From NCBI GenBank assembly GCA_964429795.1, contig CAYSCW010000016.1, positions 1-64,000 on the forward strand: a stretch of 64,000 nucleotides of DNA, written 5' to 3'. This document shows positions 37,309 to 46,900 of this stretch, in pieces. The notes under the pieces are model-generated. The model did not search any database and was not told the origin of the DNA. It was given only the letters and a program-made list of their open reading frames with translations. Made by a program: the position numbers and the translations under genes. The stretch comes from CAYSCW01 sp964429795 (lineage in GTDB: Bacteria; Acidobacteriota; Aminicenantia; Aminicenantales; Aminicenantaceae). How positions within the stretch are numbered: the stretch's first letter is position 1; each line of letters opens with the position of its first letter.

Positions 37309-37980
37309 ATGAATATTCAAGAGACATTAAATCAACTGGCAATTTGTGTTGAAAGGGGAAAAACAGATAAAAATACTTCTTATCCTCCAGACATGAAAGG
37401 CCAGGACGGGGCTTCAGAATTAACAAAAAGTTTATTAGACAATGGAGTTCTTCCAAATGATATCATTAATAAAGCTTATATGGTGGGGATGAGACGAATT
37501 GGTGAACAATTTAGCCAGAGAAAAGTTTTTATGCCGGAGCTTCTTCTGGCCGCAAAAGCCATGAAAAAGGCAATGGTTCATTTAGAACCCTTTTTTAAAA
37601 GCGGAAAAGCTTCATACAAAGGTACTTGTGTTTTAGGAACAGTGGCTGGTGACTTGCATGACATCGGTAAGAATATAGTGAAATTAGTGCTCGAAGGCGA
37701 CGGCTGGAAAGTTATAGATCTAGGAGTTGATGTTTCCACACAAAAATTTTTGCAGGCAGTAACCCAAAATGATCACTGCATTGTAGGCATAAGTGCGCTT
37801 TTAACAACTACTATGGTTAATATGGAAGATTCGGTTAAAACAATCAAAGCCCAATTGCCCGATATAAAGATTTATGTTGGAGGAGCGCCTTTAAACCAGG
37901 AATTTAATAATAAAATCGGTGCAGACGGATATTTCGCTGATCCGCACAAATTCGTACAACACCTTTCTTCCAAGGCATAA
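37309..37980 (+). CDS. mtaC: Methanol corrinoid protein MtaC
   Basis: 223-residue B12-binding methyl carrier. A helical cap (residues 40-95, ..NKAYMVGMRRIGEQFSQRKVFMPELLLAAKAM) precedes the Rossmann B12 domain with DLHDIGKNIV (the DxHxxG lower-ligand motif), SALLTTTM and GGAPL. Such proteins accept a methyl group from a dedicated methyltransferase onto cob(I)alamin. The MtaC name rests on the mtaB gene downstream; by itself the sequence could serve another methyltransferase, including the MttB homologue at 27.8 kb. Its AT-rich composition contrasts with the trio before it. Confidence 0.82.
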   Translation: MNIQETLNQLAICVERGKTDKNTSYPPDMKGQDGASELTKSLLDNGVLPNDIINKAYMVGMRRIGEQFSQRKVFMPELLLAAKAMKKAMVHLEPFFKSGKASYKGTCVLGTVAGDLHDIGKNIVKLVLEGDGWKVIDLGVDVSTQKFLQAVTQNDHCIVGISALLTTTMVNMEDSVKTIKAQLPDIKIYVGGAPLNQEFNNKIGADGYFADPHKFVQHLSSKA

Positions 37981-38370
37981 GCAGCTCTGAATGACGGATA
38001 CAATTTTCATCTTTACTCTCGTGGCTTTTTGGCTCTTGAAAATGTTGTTGATTGATTGATGATAAAGTGTTAGAAATAGCGAACAAAGAAGGAAAGTCCA
38101 TCACTAATCGCTTTAGTCCCTATACCGCAACTTGAATGTAATAAAGCAACAAAAAATTTTTACCTTCTGCAAGATAATTTTATCGGGATTTTTTTAACCA
38201 CATGTCCATTAATGATCCCTGCACAATCAGTCATCAGGCTAATTAAGATTGGATAAAATGGATGGGAAAAGATTATACTTGTAGCCTATGGATTAGATAC
38301 GATTATATCATGCTCAAAAGTGAATGATCAATACAATTGAACAAAATAACAAATATATTGAAAAGAGGTT
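37981..38370. other. mtaC-mtaB gap, no recognised feature
   Basis: A 390-base AT-rich gap separates the two methyltransferase genes, unusually long for a pair that normally forms one tight operon. I see no coding frame, riboswitch consensus or terminator in it. It may hold a separate promoter for mtaB, which I cannot define. Confidence 0.5.
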
Positions 38371-39753
38371 ATGATATTTATGAGAAAATACAATTCTTTA
38401 GCTATTAACGATCCAAATGATTTAATTTTCGGAAAGTCTCTTTATCCGGTGAGAACAAGAAGAGGTTTAAATATTGGAGGGAATATTGTTTATCCTGAGC
38501 TGAATTTCACTTTACCGCCCATTCAGATTAATGATAATACTTTTCCTGACATAAGAAAGATGTATCATCAAATTACAGAAGATGCTTGCATAAGGGCACT
38601 TGAACTGGAAAGTGATGGGATAGTAATTGAATTCGAGTCGCTGATTGAAATGACCTTAACGCCCCGTTATTCAATTGAATTGACTGGGATTATAAATGAA
38701 GTCTTAGAAAATTTCTATCAGAAAAAAGGGCTAAAAAGTGCATTGAGAATTACACCTAATGATACCAGACATAAACTACGCCCACCGCTCATGCGCTCAG
38801 GTAAATTATTGGCAGATATTTTTAAATCGTTTGAAGGATGTGCCCGAGAAGGAGCTGAATTGTTATCAATTGAATCGACAGGGGGGAAGGAAGTACATGA
38901 CGATGCGTTAATATCATGTGATCTCGAGCAGGTTATCTTTGCCCTAGCTGTAATGGGTACACGGGATATGAATTTTTTGTGGGAAAGGATAGTTAACATT
39001 GCGAATCAAACCAATACGATTGCAGCCGGCGATACTGCATGTGCGTTTGGAAACACAGCAATGGTTCTGGCAGAAAAAAAGATGATCCCTAAAATATTTG
39101 CTACATTGGTCAGAACAATTTCTATAGTCAGGAGCCTGGTTGCCTATGAGAGGGGAGCTATCGGGCCGGGCAAAGATTGTGGATATGAAAATCCTTTTTT
39201 GAAAGCCATTACTGGATTCCCAATGTCGATGGAAGGGAAAAGTGCTGTTTGTGCACACACAAGTCCTCTTGGAAATATTGCAGCTGCTACATGTAATTTG
39301 TGGTCAAATGAATCGGTGCAGAACATAAAGCTTCTTGGAGGCTATGCGCCGATTGTTAGTCTGGAGCAGTTAATATACGATTGCAGGCTTATGAATGTGG
39401 CAACTAAAACCGGATGGGCGGTTGAATACAGTAAATTAATGGTCGATTCTGATAAATCACTGGATACCCAGGCCTTTATACTTGCCCCTGAACACGTAAT
39501 AACCATAGCAAGAACTGTAGTTGAAAAAGAAAATTATTATGAGCAGGCCAAAACAGTGGCCATTAAAACGCTTGAAATTGTAGATGAGGCTTACAAAAAT
39601 AAAGAAGTATCAATTCCTGAAGTGGAATTAAGCTGGCTTGAAATTTTAAAAAGCCAGGCAGATAGTTTGCCTGATGATGAAAATACTTTTATTGAGCAGG
39701 CATTGCCAAAGATTGATAAATCAAAGTTTATTAAAGAAGACTATGAGCTATAA
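38371..39753 (+). CDS. mtaB: Methanol:corrinoid methyltransferase MtaB
   Basis: 460-residue zinc-dependent methyltransferase that moves the methanol methyl group to MtaC-bound corrinoid. The conservation to MtaB is strong: NDLIFGKSLYPVRTRRGLNIGG, ELNFTLPPI, IEFESLIEMT, LRITPNDTRH, IESTGGKEVHDDALI, TRDMNFLW, AAGDTACAFGNTAMVLAE, GPGKDCGYENPFLKAITG and MEGKSAVCAHTSPLGN, where Glu/Cys zinc ligands lie. Two ATGs are possible, 38371 (2 bases after AGAGG) and 38380 (11 bases). No mtaA or corrinoid-activation gene is in the window. Confidence 0.9.
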   Translation: MIFMRKYNSLAINDPNDLIFGKSLYPVRTRRGLNIGGNIVYPELNFTLPPIQINDNTFPDIRKMYHQITEDACIRALELESDGIVIEFESLIEMTLTPRYSIELTGIINEVLENFYQKKGLKSALRITPNDTRHKLRPPLMRSGKLLADIFKSFEGCAREGAELLSIESTGGKEVHDDALISCDLEQVIFALAVMGTRDMNFLWERIVNIANQTNTIAAGDTACAFGNTAMVLAEKKMIPKIFATLVRTISIVRSLVAYERGAIGPGKDCGYENPFLKAITGFPMSMEGKSAVCAHTSPLGNIAAATCNLWSNESVQNIKLLGGYAPIVSLEQLIYDCRLMNVATKTGWAVEYSKLMVDSDKSLDTQAFILAPEHVITIARTVVEKENYYEQAKTVAIKTLEIVDEAYKNKEVSIPEVELSWLEILKSQADSLPDDENTFIEQALPKIDKSKFIKEDYEL

Positions 39754-40442
39754 TAAAGCCCGATAACTTAAACTAAAAAGGTCTTGATGGATAGGAAATT
39801 CCTTCTTGCGATCACAACAAATCCCTCACATCTTTTCATGTTTTCAGCTGCTGGCATTCTGTAATTAATATATTTCAAGTAAAACACAACAGTCAATTTG
39901 CAAAGAAATAGAGACCTTACAACAAAAAAAACAAATCCATCAGCAAGAGGATAGGCTCTGCCCCTAACGACAGAAAGCAATTTAAGATACGCTCAGACCT
40001 CTAAAAATATGTAACAACCGTATAACGACTCTCAATTGTTTCTGAGATGTACCTCTGCCCTGCAATGATATATTTTTCATTTAGAAACAATTATCAGGGA
40101 TTCTGTTACGCTATATTTGAATTGTCATACTGCATTACTTAAGAGAAGCCATCCTTCTTATTTGAATTTGAGCACTTCACGAGAATCCGCCCACCATATT
40201 GTGCTTCTGAATTAGATGAGGCTCATGAAGAAGGGGCTCATTTCATCTTGACAATTTATCCTAAAATTCATCGACCGCTGGAGCCCATTGTGATTCAGGA
40301 GAAGCTAATCGAACCCGTCTTTACAAAAAAACTGCCTTATTTGCTAGCCACAAAAAGAGTCGCCGGCGCCCGATTTCTCAAGCGCCGGCCTGATATGAAT
40401 ACATTCAAAAGGAGGCATAAGAAGATCTGAGTTTTTTTAGAA
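39754..40442. other. Intergenic region between mtaB and the TonB gene
   Basis: About 690 bases separate two converging transcription units. Apart from the hairpin at 40362-40389 I see nothing supported. A 60-codon frame at 40248-40430 overlaps the hairpin and has no ribosome site or family signal. Confidence 0.5.
40351..40389 (-). terminator. Rho-independent terminator of the TonB receptor gene
   Basis: An 8-base perfect stem (GCCGGCGC at 40362-40369, GCGCCGGC at 40382-40389) surrounds a 12-base loop. Read on the minus strand it is followed by GACTCTTTTTG, a short U-run. It lies 53 bases past the receptor stop codon. Confidence 0.6.
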
Positions 40443-43229
40443 CTAGAACTTGTAAACTGCTCCAATTTTCATACTGCGGGGAGACATGATTCCGTAGACT
40501 TTTTGCCAATCAAAGCCGGTCGTTGTACCGATCGAAGTCGTTTGGTTGCTGTTGAAGAGATTGGTGATATCGAGTTGGAAGCTGAGTTGTCCCCTCCAGA
40601 TGTTGAACCCTTTTTCAAGTCTGATGCTTGGTGAATGCTGGGATGGAAGTCTGTGCGAACCTCTGGGTTCAGCAAAGATGCTCACAACCCCTTGATACAG
40701 CGAGCCGATTCCTGCCTCTAGAGTTCTGATTCGCTTGGTATAAGGTATTCCGGTACCGAAAAAATAATAAACCCCGAGATTAATTCCAAGGGGAGCCCGG
40801 ATAGTCAACAAGAGTTTGACCTGATGTTCCCTCTGGTTTTCCAAACGGCCGAAGGCATTGATCATGACATTGGGATCATCATAAAAGGAGGAGTAGCCTG
40901 TGGACTGATCTCGCGAGGTGTTGAGAATGCCTTCGCCCTTGGACCAAACATAGCTCAATTGCATCGCCCAGTTGTGCGACATCCGCTTGGTAAGCTTCAG
41001 CTCCAATCCTCTGTATTTCCTGGACGTTCCAGGAACATTCGTAAGGATAAATCTGTAATCGCCGAAATCATCGCTCATCTCGTAGAAGGTGACAGAACTC
41101 CCGGTATCAGGATCCGTTCCTGTAACAGGATGGTAGCCGCTCCAAACCAGCTCGCCGTTTTCTTTGAACTTTGCGATATCGACATGGGCCTGGTCCACAT
41201 CTTCCATCAGATTCCGTTCCCACTTTCCGATGAAAGTCGCTGCAAAGGAGATATCCTCAGAGATTTCCCTCTCAACCCCAAAACTGACTTGATCAGCATA
41301 TGGAGAGCTTATATCTTTGTCAATCGTGTTTAGAGATGGTGCCGAGGGCGGAGTGGTATAAGCAACTGACCAATCCGGATTGAGCCTAGCCGAAAAACCG
41401 GAGTATGAGTTGGGATTATAGTTATCGAATACAAGGGTGATTAGCGGAGAATAATACCGACCATAGCTGGCCCTGAGAACGGTTTTGCCGTCTCCAAGGG
41501 GATCATAATTAATCCCGATTCTCGGGGAAAACATATGGTAGGACAGAGCCTTGATGGTCTTTTCGTTGACCCATTCACCTGTGCTCTTTTTCTGAGGGGG
41601 GAAGGAGCCTTCAGCGAAGTCATAACGGAATCCAACGTTTATCGTGAACTGTTTTGAGGGAGACCAGCTATCCTGGATGAAAGCTCCCAACTGGGTGATA
41701 TTGGACTTAATTATCGGTGCCGTGCTGACCCAGGCCCATTGGGGAACTCCGTTATCTAGTTCAATCTCGGAAGCATAAAGCCCTGATGGAAAGACGCCCT
41801 CAAGATGCGGGTCCGAATAGTATCTGTCTTCTGAGTAATTAGAAGCCCTCTCGAAAAAGACGCCGCCTTTAAACTCATGGCTTCCAAACCAGTTATCGAG
41901 AAAATAAGTCGCATCACCATTCGCTGAAAAGCGTCCATTCCTGCCCAGCCAGTCCCAGCCAAGGCCTCCCCGTGTAACATTATCGACCCAATCGATATGA
42001 GCGGGCTGATCGTTCAGAGCAAAAAGATACTGGTGAAAATGGTAATAGGAAACTTTGAGGTCTATGAAGAAATTGTTGGTGAACACTCTTGACCACTGAA
42101 CAGTTCCCAGAGCACCCAAGCTTTTTTCTTCGGCAGTCGCCTCTTCTACGTGATTATAATAAGCGATTCGATGAGCGCAGTACCATGGGCTCATGTAACC
42201 AGAGGCCACAACCTTGTTTTTTTCGTCAATCTGCAAGGTCAATTTCGAGAAAGGTTGGATGAAACTGCTATTGATAGGTTTACTCGGAACAGAAGCCCCA
42301 CCCATAGTTGGAGCTGCGGGAAAGCCCTGGCTGAAGGATTGGCTTAGGTCAGCATTAAGGCTTACGAAAAACCAAAGCTTATCTTTTCTGATCGGCCCGC
42401 CAAGAGAAAATCCAGGCTCTAATTGCCGGTTAAACCCAACAAACGTCTTTCCCTCAAGAGGGGTGCCTTTAGTGTTGTCGGATTGAAGATCCTTGTTACG
42501 AAAATAAAAATTCACATCTCCGCTAAAATCGTTGCCACCTGATTTAGTGAGAACCTGGACGTAGGCGCCTTTTACTGTTCCGGCCTCTGCCTTCTGGTTG
42601 CTTGTCTCGACATCGATTTCATCGACAGAGTTATAGGGGACCACTAGATAAGGATCGCCTGTAACCGGGACTTGCATCTTGACTCCATCCACGAGGAAAT
42701 TGTTGGAACGGTCATCACTGCCGTGGGAACTTTGAAACAACATCCCAGGCGCTAGAGTAAAGAGATCCGTCAAATTCCTCCTCAACGGAAGTGACTCGAA
42801 CATCTCTTTGGTTATAGTTGTCCCAGTGTGTGTTTTTTCCAAATCCAGGGTGGGAGATTGGCCAACGACAGTAATGGTCACATCTATAGGGCCCTGTTCC
42901 ATGGTAATGTCAATAGTTGTCGTGTGAGCAGTGCTTATGACAATGCCCTCCCGGATAACTGTTTTCATCCCCGGCATCTCAAACTTGACAGAGTATTTCC
43001 CAGGAGGGAGGTTGAAAAATTTATACAACCCACTTTCTGTTGTTACAAAAACCATTTGGGGCAAGATCAGAGAAGGGCTGCTGATTGAGACATTCACTCC
43101 TGGTAAAGGCCCTCCTTCTGTATCTACTACAGTGCCTGTCAGTTTTCCCGTCGGGATGACCTGTGCTTCAGCCAGAACTAAACCCATAAAAAGTAGCATA
43201 ACTATGAAAATAGATTTTTTTTGTTTCAT
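40443..43229 (-). CDS. TonB-dependent receptor, Oar-like with carboxypeptidase-regulatory domain
   Basis: 928-residue outer-membrane transporter. A signal peptide (to about LAEAQ) is followed by a carboxypeptidase-regulatory-like beta-sandwich (GKLTGTVVDTEGGPLPGVNVSISSP, residues 28-110), a plug domain (TKEMFESLPLRRNLTDLFTLAPGM, then NNFLVDGVKM) and a long beta-barrel ending in the aromatic residue of AVYKF, as needed for barrel assembly. AGGAGG lies 10 bases upstream of the ATG. The promoter at 43463-43491 overlaps the same LacI-type operator as the DUF2961 gene, suggesting glycan import. Confidence 0.92.
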   Translation of the reverse strand: MKQKKSIFIVMLLFMGLVLAEAQVIPTGKLTGTVVDTEGGPLPGVNVSISSPSLILPQMVFVTTESGLYKFFNLPPGKYSVKFEMPGMKTVIREGIVISTAHTTTIDITMEQGPIDVTITVVGQSPTLDLEKTHTGTTITKEMFESLPLRRNLTDLFTLAPGMLFQSSHGSDDRSNNFLVDGVKMQVPVTGDPYLVVPYNSVDEIDVETSNQKAEAGTVKGAYVQVLTKSGGNDFSGDVNFYFRNKDLQSDNTKGTPLEGKTFVGFNRQLEPGFSLGGPIRKDKLWFFVSLNADLSQSFSQGFPAAPTMGGASVPSKPINSSFIQPFSKLTLQIDEKNKVVASGYMSPWYCAHRIAYYNHVEEATAEEKSLGALGTVQWSRVFTNNFFIDLKVSYYHFHQYLFALNDQPAHIDWVDNVTRGGLGWDWLGRNGRFSANGDATYFLDNWFGSHEFKGGVFFERASNYSEDRYYSDPHLEGVFPSGLYASEIELDNGVPQWAWVSTAPIIKSNITQLGAFIQDSWSPSKQFTINVGFRYDFAEGSFPPQKKSTGEWVNEKTIKALSYHMFSPRIGINYDPLGDGKTVLRASYGRYYSPLITLVFDNYNPNSYSGFSARLNPDWSVAYTTPPSAPSLNTIDKDISSPYADQVSFGVEREISEDISFAATFIGKWERNLMEDVDQAHVDIAKFKENGELVWSGYHPVTGTDPDTGSSVTFYEMSDDFGDYRFILTNVPGTSRKYRGLELKLTKRMSHNWAMQLSYVWSKGEGILNTSRDQSTGYSSFYDDPNVMINAFGRLENQREHQVKLLLTIRAPLGINLGVYYFFGTGIPYTKRIRTLEAGIGSLYQGVVSIFAEPRGSHRLPSQHSPSIRLEKGFNIWRGQLSFQLDITNLFNSNQTTSIGTTTGFDWQKVYGIMSPRSMKIGAVYKF

Positions 43230-43426
43230 TGTACGAAGACCTCCTAAAAAAATGAAATTTGTGAAAGAAAACTTTTTCGGTTTTTCAGATTATTCATCAC
43301 CTCCTTCCTTCACTTCCGAAATGCTTCTTCCTAAAAAAAATTCCTTACCCTGGTAAAATAGGATGTTTTTCCCGCTGTGCTGACCTCCAGCTCCATATTT
43401 TCTGTCTTGAATCTTCATCATAGCAA

Positions 43427-43455
43427 GAACAAACGATTGGCGAAATCATTTGTGC
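43427..43455 (-). promoter_or_regulatory. LacI-type operator before the TonB receptor gene
   Basis: Sequence identical to the operator at 20232-20260: arms CAAATGATT and AATCGTTTG around a 5-base centre on the minus strand, just downstream of the -10 box. Confidence 0.7.
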
Positions 43456-43462
43456 TTCAATA

Positions 43463-43491
43463 ATTATTAACAAGTTTAAATTTGTTGTCAA
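43463..43491 (-). promoter_or_regulatory. Sigma-70 promoter of the TonB receptor gene
   Basis: Minus strand TTGACA (43486-43491), 17-base spacer, AATAAT (43463-43468), a duplicate of the promoter at 20268-20296. Confidence 0.72.
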
Positions 43492-43696
43492 GTATCTTTT
43501 GAAATTTTTTAAAATTATTCTTGATCTTGAAAATAATGACTTTCATGGAACGGCTCGCAAGGAATTAGCTTATTCCAAGGTAAAGCACCAAATCTATCAA
43601 CGGAATTTATAATTCTGTGTGTATAAAATCTTTAACCTTGCTTAGAGAATCTCAACTGACAAGAGAATGAGGAAGCAAGATCACAGCACGTTATAA

Positions 43697-43843
43697 CTAA
43701 GCAGGAGAGGAAAAAATATATGATAAAAATATACCAAAAGACCAATTATGAATTTAAAGCATACTTTGATTAAAAGGGGAACAGATCAAATGTGAAAAAA
43801 AATCGTTTCAAACTTGGTCTAACATAAGAGGAAAACTTGACAA
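43697..43843. repeat. Duplicated intergenic segment, copy B
   Basis: Partner of 20655-20794. It ends at a TTGACA (43838-43843) that may be the -35 of the glycosidase gene, with TAGGAT 18 bases further as a weak -10. Confidence 0.8.
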
Positions 43844-43876
43844 AGAGCCAAGATAACAGATAGGATTATTATATCA

Positions 43877-43905
43877 GCACAAATGATTTAGCAAAACGAT
43901 TGTTC
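43877..43905 (+). promoter_or_regulatory. LacI-type operator before the glycosidase gene
   Basis: The plus strand matches the minus-strand operator of 20232-20260 at 25 of 29 positions (CAAATGATT arm intact, second arm changed to AAACGATTG). It lies 66 bases before the start codon at 43972 and downstream of the weak promoter at 43838-43867. Confidence 0.6.
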
Positions 43906-43971
43906 TGATTTTGAAATAACTCACTTATTAAAGGAGCTAAATCTTTTAAACTTTTATGAAAGGAGTTACTA

Positions 43972-46900
43972 ATGAAGAAGAGCCATAATCCAGAACCATT
44001 TCATAAAGGCACGATGATACGGTTGATCCAAATTATCTGTGCGATTATCTTCCTAAGCCTTATCCTGCCTTCTGCTACTTGTTTTTCTGAGCAACTGAAC
44101 AGGGCGATTGATGTTGTACCATTCGGCGAACTAAAAACCTGGGATGTGGGAGGTAAAGACTACGGCGTCATCTGGGAAGAATCCCGCGACATTTTCAGGG
44201 TTGTCGTCAAATTTGCCGATCTAAATAACCCGCCAGAGCCGGAAAATATCCGCCTCGAATATTGGCAATCCACTTGGCCAAAATACCGCATCCCACGCAA
44301 TGAACCATCCGGCGCTGGCCGCTCCGGTTGGCTCAATATCGGGGACTGGCTCCAAGGTAAATGGTTTGAAGCCGATACAAACCTCGATGTCAACGCATCC
44401 ACATTCACCTTCACATTTAATCCCCTTTCCTCAAAAGAATTCACCAGTATGAAGGATTTCCCTGTCACTTATCGTTCGACACTCAAGCTCCGCATTATTT
44501 CTGATAATCCCCTTCCCAAAATCGATTCATTTGCGGCCTACACAGATTCGACCTGGGACACCCTTGAGTTCGAGGTCGAATGGGGAGGGACTGCAAAAGA
44601 ACAACAACAATCATGGGATGGCCAACTCGAAATCTTCAATGGCCTGCTCCAACAGCTCCAACCAATTTCATCTACAAGCGATGTCAAAATAGCATCCGAT
44701 AACAATTGGACGTCAACAGTCCACAATAAAATCGACGGCATCCGCACTACCATTCTCTATGCCAAAACAGAAGCATATAATTCTTTTGATGAGACTATTG
44801 TTACTGTTAGGACTATCTGTGAAACATTTTCTTTTGCAGCTCCGGACCTAATCAAATATGGCCACATCTTCATCCCCGACTTCGGCGTCATAATCCGCAA
44901 GGCCGGCGATAATACAGCCTACCAGGCAGCTGAGCAGACCTGGAAAAGCAACAAAGATAAGAATATTTATCATCATGTCTCGCAGGTCGCAGAGCAAACA
45001 TTCCCTCAAGCGTGGGCTGACGTTCCAAAGAAGGAATCTTTCTATATCCCTCTGGGATTTGACGGCGGCAGACAATATTTTGGCGTCGATCCGGACGGAA
45101 CTGTCTTTTGCCGCTTACGCTGGCTCAAGCGAATCCACGGTAAGGATACAAACCGCTGTCTGTATGACGGCGACTCGATTAAATACAGCTTCGGTTTGTC
45201 AGATGCCAATTTGGTTGATAGAGGCCTTATTGATGGCTGTTTGCCAATGGTTGTGGCCCAATGGGAACGCGAGGGCGTCTCATATCGGCAGATCGCCTTT
45301 GTGATTCCTTTTGATGGAGTGCCTTCAGGTGACGGTCGCATATGTGCTGATGACACGCTCGTGCTTATGTCCCGATTCGAGATTTCATCCGCTGAAAAGA
45401 ATAAGTGCCAGGCAAAACTTGATATTAAGGTTGAAGCCGATGGCACCGAACCTCTTACTATCAATAATGGAATGATTTTTGTTACCGCAACCGATCCAAA
45501 ACGCCTGCGGATGTTCGTTACGTCTGAAGACCCAACCGATAGCTACTCGCTCCAAGCCCAGAATAATAGCGTTGCCTATCGAGCTAACCTGACACCACAA
45601 GAACCAAAACGCGTACTCGATATTTCGATTCCATATATCACGCTGACAGAGGATAAGGAATGGAAAAAGCTGAACACAATCAAGCTTGATAACGCGTTTG
45701 AGGCTGTCTGTAACTTCTGGCAAAAAAAGGTGGCTGAAGGCACGAAGATCACAACTCCTGAGCCGATGATAAATGACTTTTATAAGGCGCACATTTCGCA
45801 CCTGTTGCTCAACACCGACCGCGAAGTCGGAAAAAGCGACCATTACGTTGCTAGAGTGGGAACATTCAAATATGGTGCATTCAGCAACGAATCCTGTATG
45901 ATGGTAAGCGATCTTGACCGCCGCGGTTATCACAAGCGAGCTGAGCAGGCTCTCGAAACCTGGCTTTATTACCAGAGCACGGTGGGATTGCCCGGCGATT
46001 ACTCAACCAAAGAAGGAGTGTTCTACGGTGCCGGCGGCTACGAAGACGGCGGCTACAACCAGCACCACGGCTTCATCCTCTGGTGTCTCGGCGAACATTA
46101 TTGGTACACCCGCGACAGCGAATGGCTAAAATACGCCGCTCCAAAGATTATCAAGGGCTGCGATTGGATTATTACTCAGCGAAAGCGTACCATCCCCGAG
46201 GAATCCACCAACTCTCTTGAAAGGATTCGCGCGATTGAAAAGGGGCTGCTTCCCCCCGGGAGTTTGGAGGATATAAAGGACTGGAGGGCCTGGCTTTCTA
46301 CTAACGTCTATTCTTGGTGGGGAATGAACAACGCCGCAGCTGCACTCAATGACGCTGGTATTCCTGAAGGAAAGCGCCTTTTGGAAGAAGCCGCTGCTTA
46401 CCGTAAAGACATTCTCGCTGCCTTTACTGAGGCGATGCAACGCGCACCAGTTGTGCGGCTGCGCGACGGTTCTTGGATACCACACATTCCGCCCGAAGTC
46501 CACCGCAGAGGCCGCACCTTTGGCTGGATCACCGAAACCCTTGAAGGTTCAATCCATTTGATTTACACCAAGCTGCTGGAACCCTGGGACAGAAGGGCCA
46601 CCTGGATCGTTAAAGACTATGAGGACAACCTGTATATCTCTGAGCAATATGGCTATAACATCACTGGCGATGACTTCAACCACTATTGGTTTAATAGAGG
46701 GGGTATATCAATGCAGGCAAATCTATTGTGCAATCCGGTTGTGTATCTGTTGCGCGATGAGCCAAAACATTTTCTACGTGCTTATTTTAACGCTTTTGCT
46801 GTAAGCTATTGGGCGGACACACGAATGATGACTGAGCATGCTCTCCCCAATATCGGCGACCACTTCGGCGACCACTACAAATCCTCCGATGAAGCCAATT

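Larger units (their letters stand above)
43425..43493. repeat. 69-bp intergenic repeat, copy B
   Basis: Partner of 20230-20298 with a single mismatch. It lies about 200 bases upstream of the TonB receptor start and carries its promoter and operator, giving a long leader of roughly 220 bases on that transcript. Confidence 0.95.

Noticed and set aside
40248..40430. 60-codon basic frame before the TonB terminator
   Set aside because: It overlaps the terminator hairpin, has no ribosome site and its translation resembles nothing.
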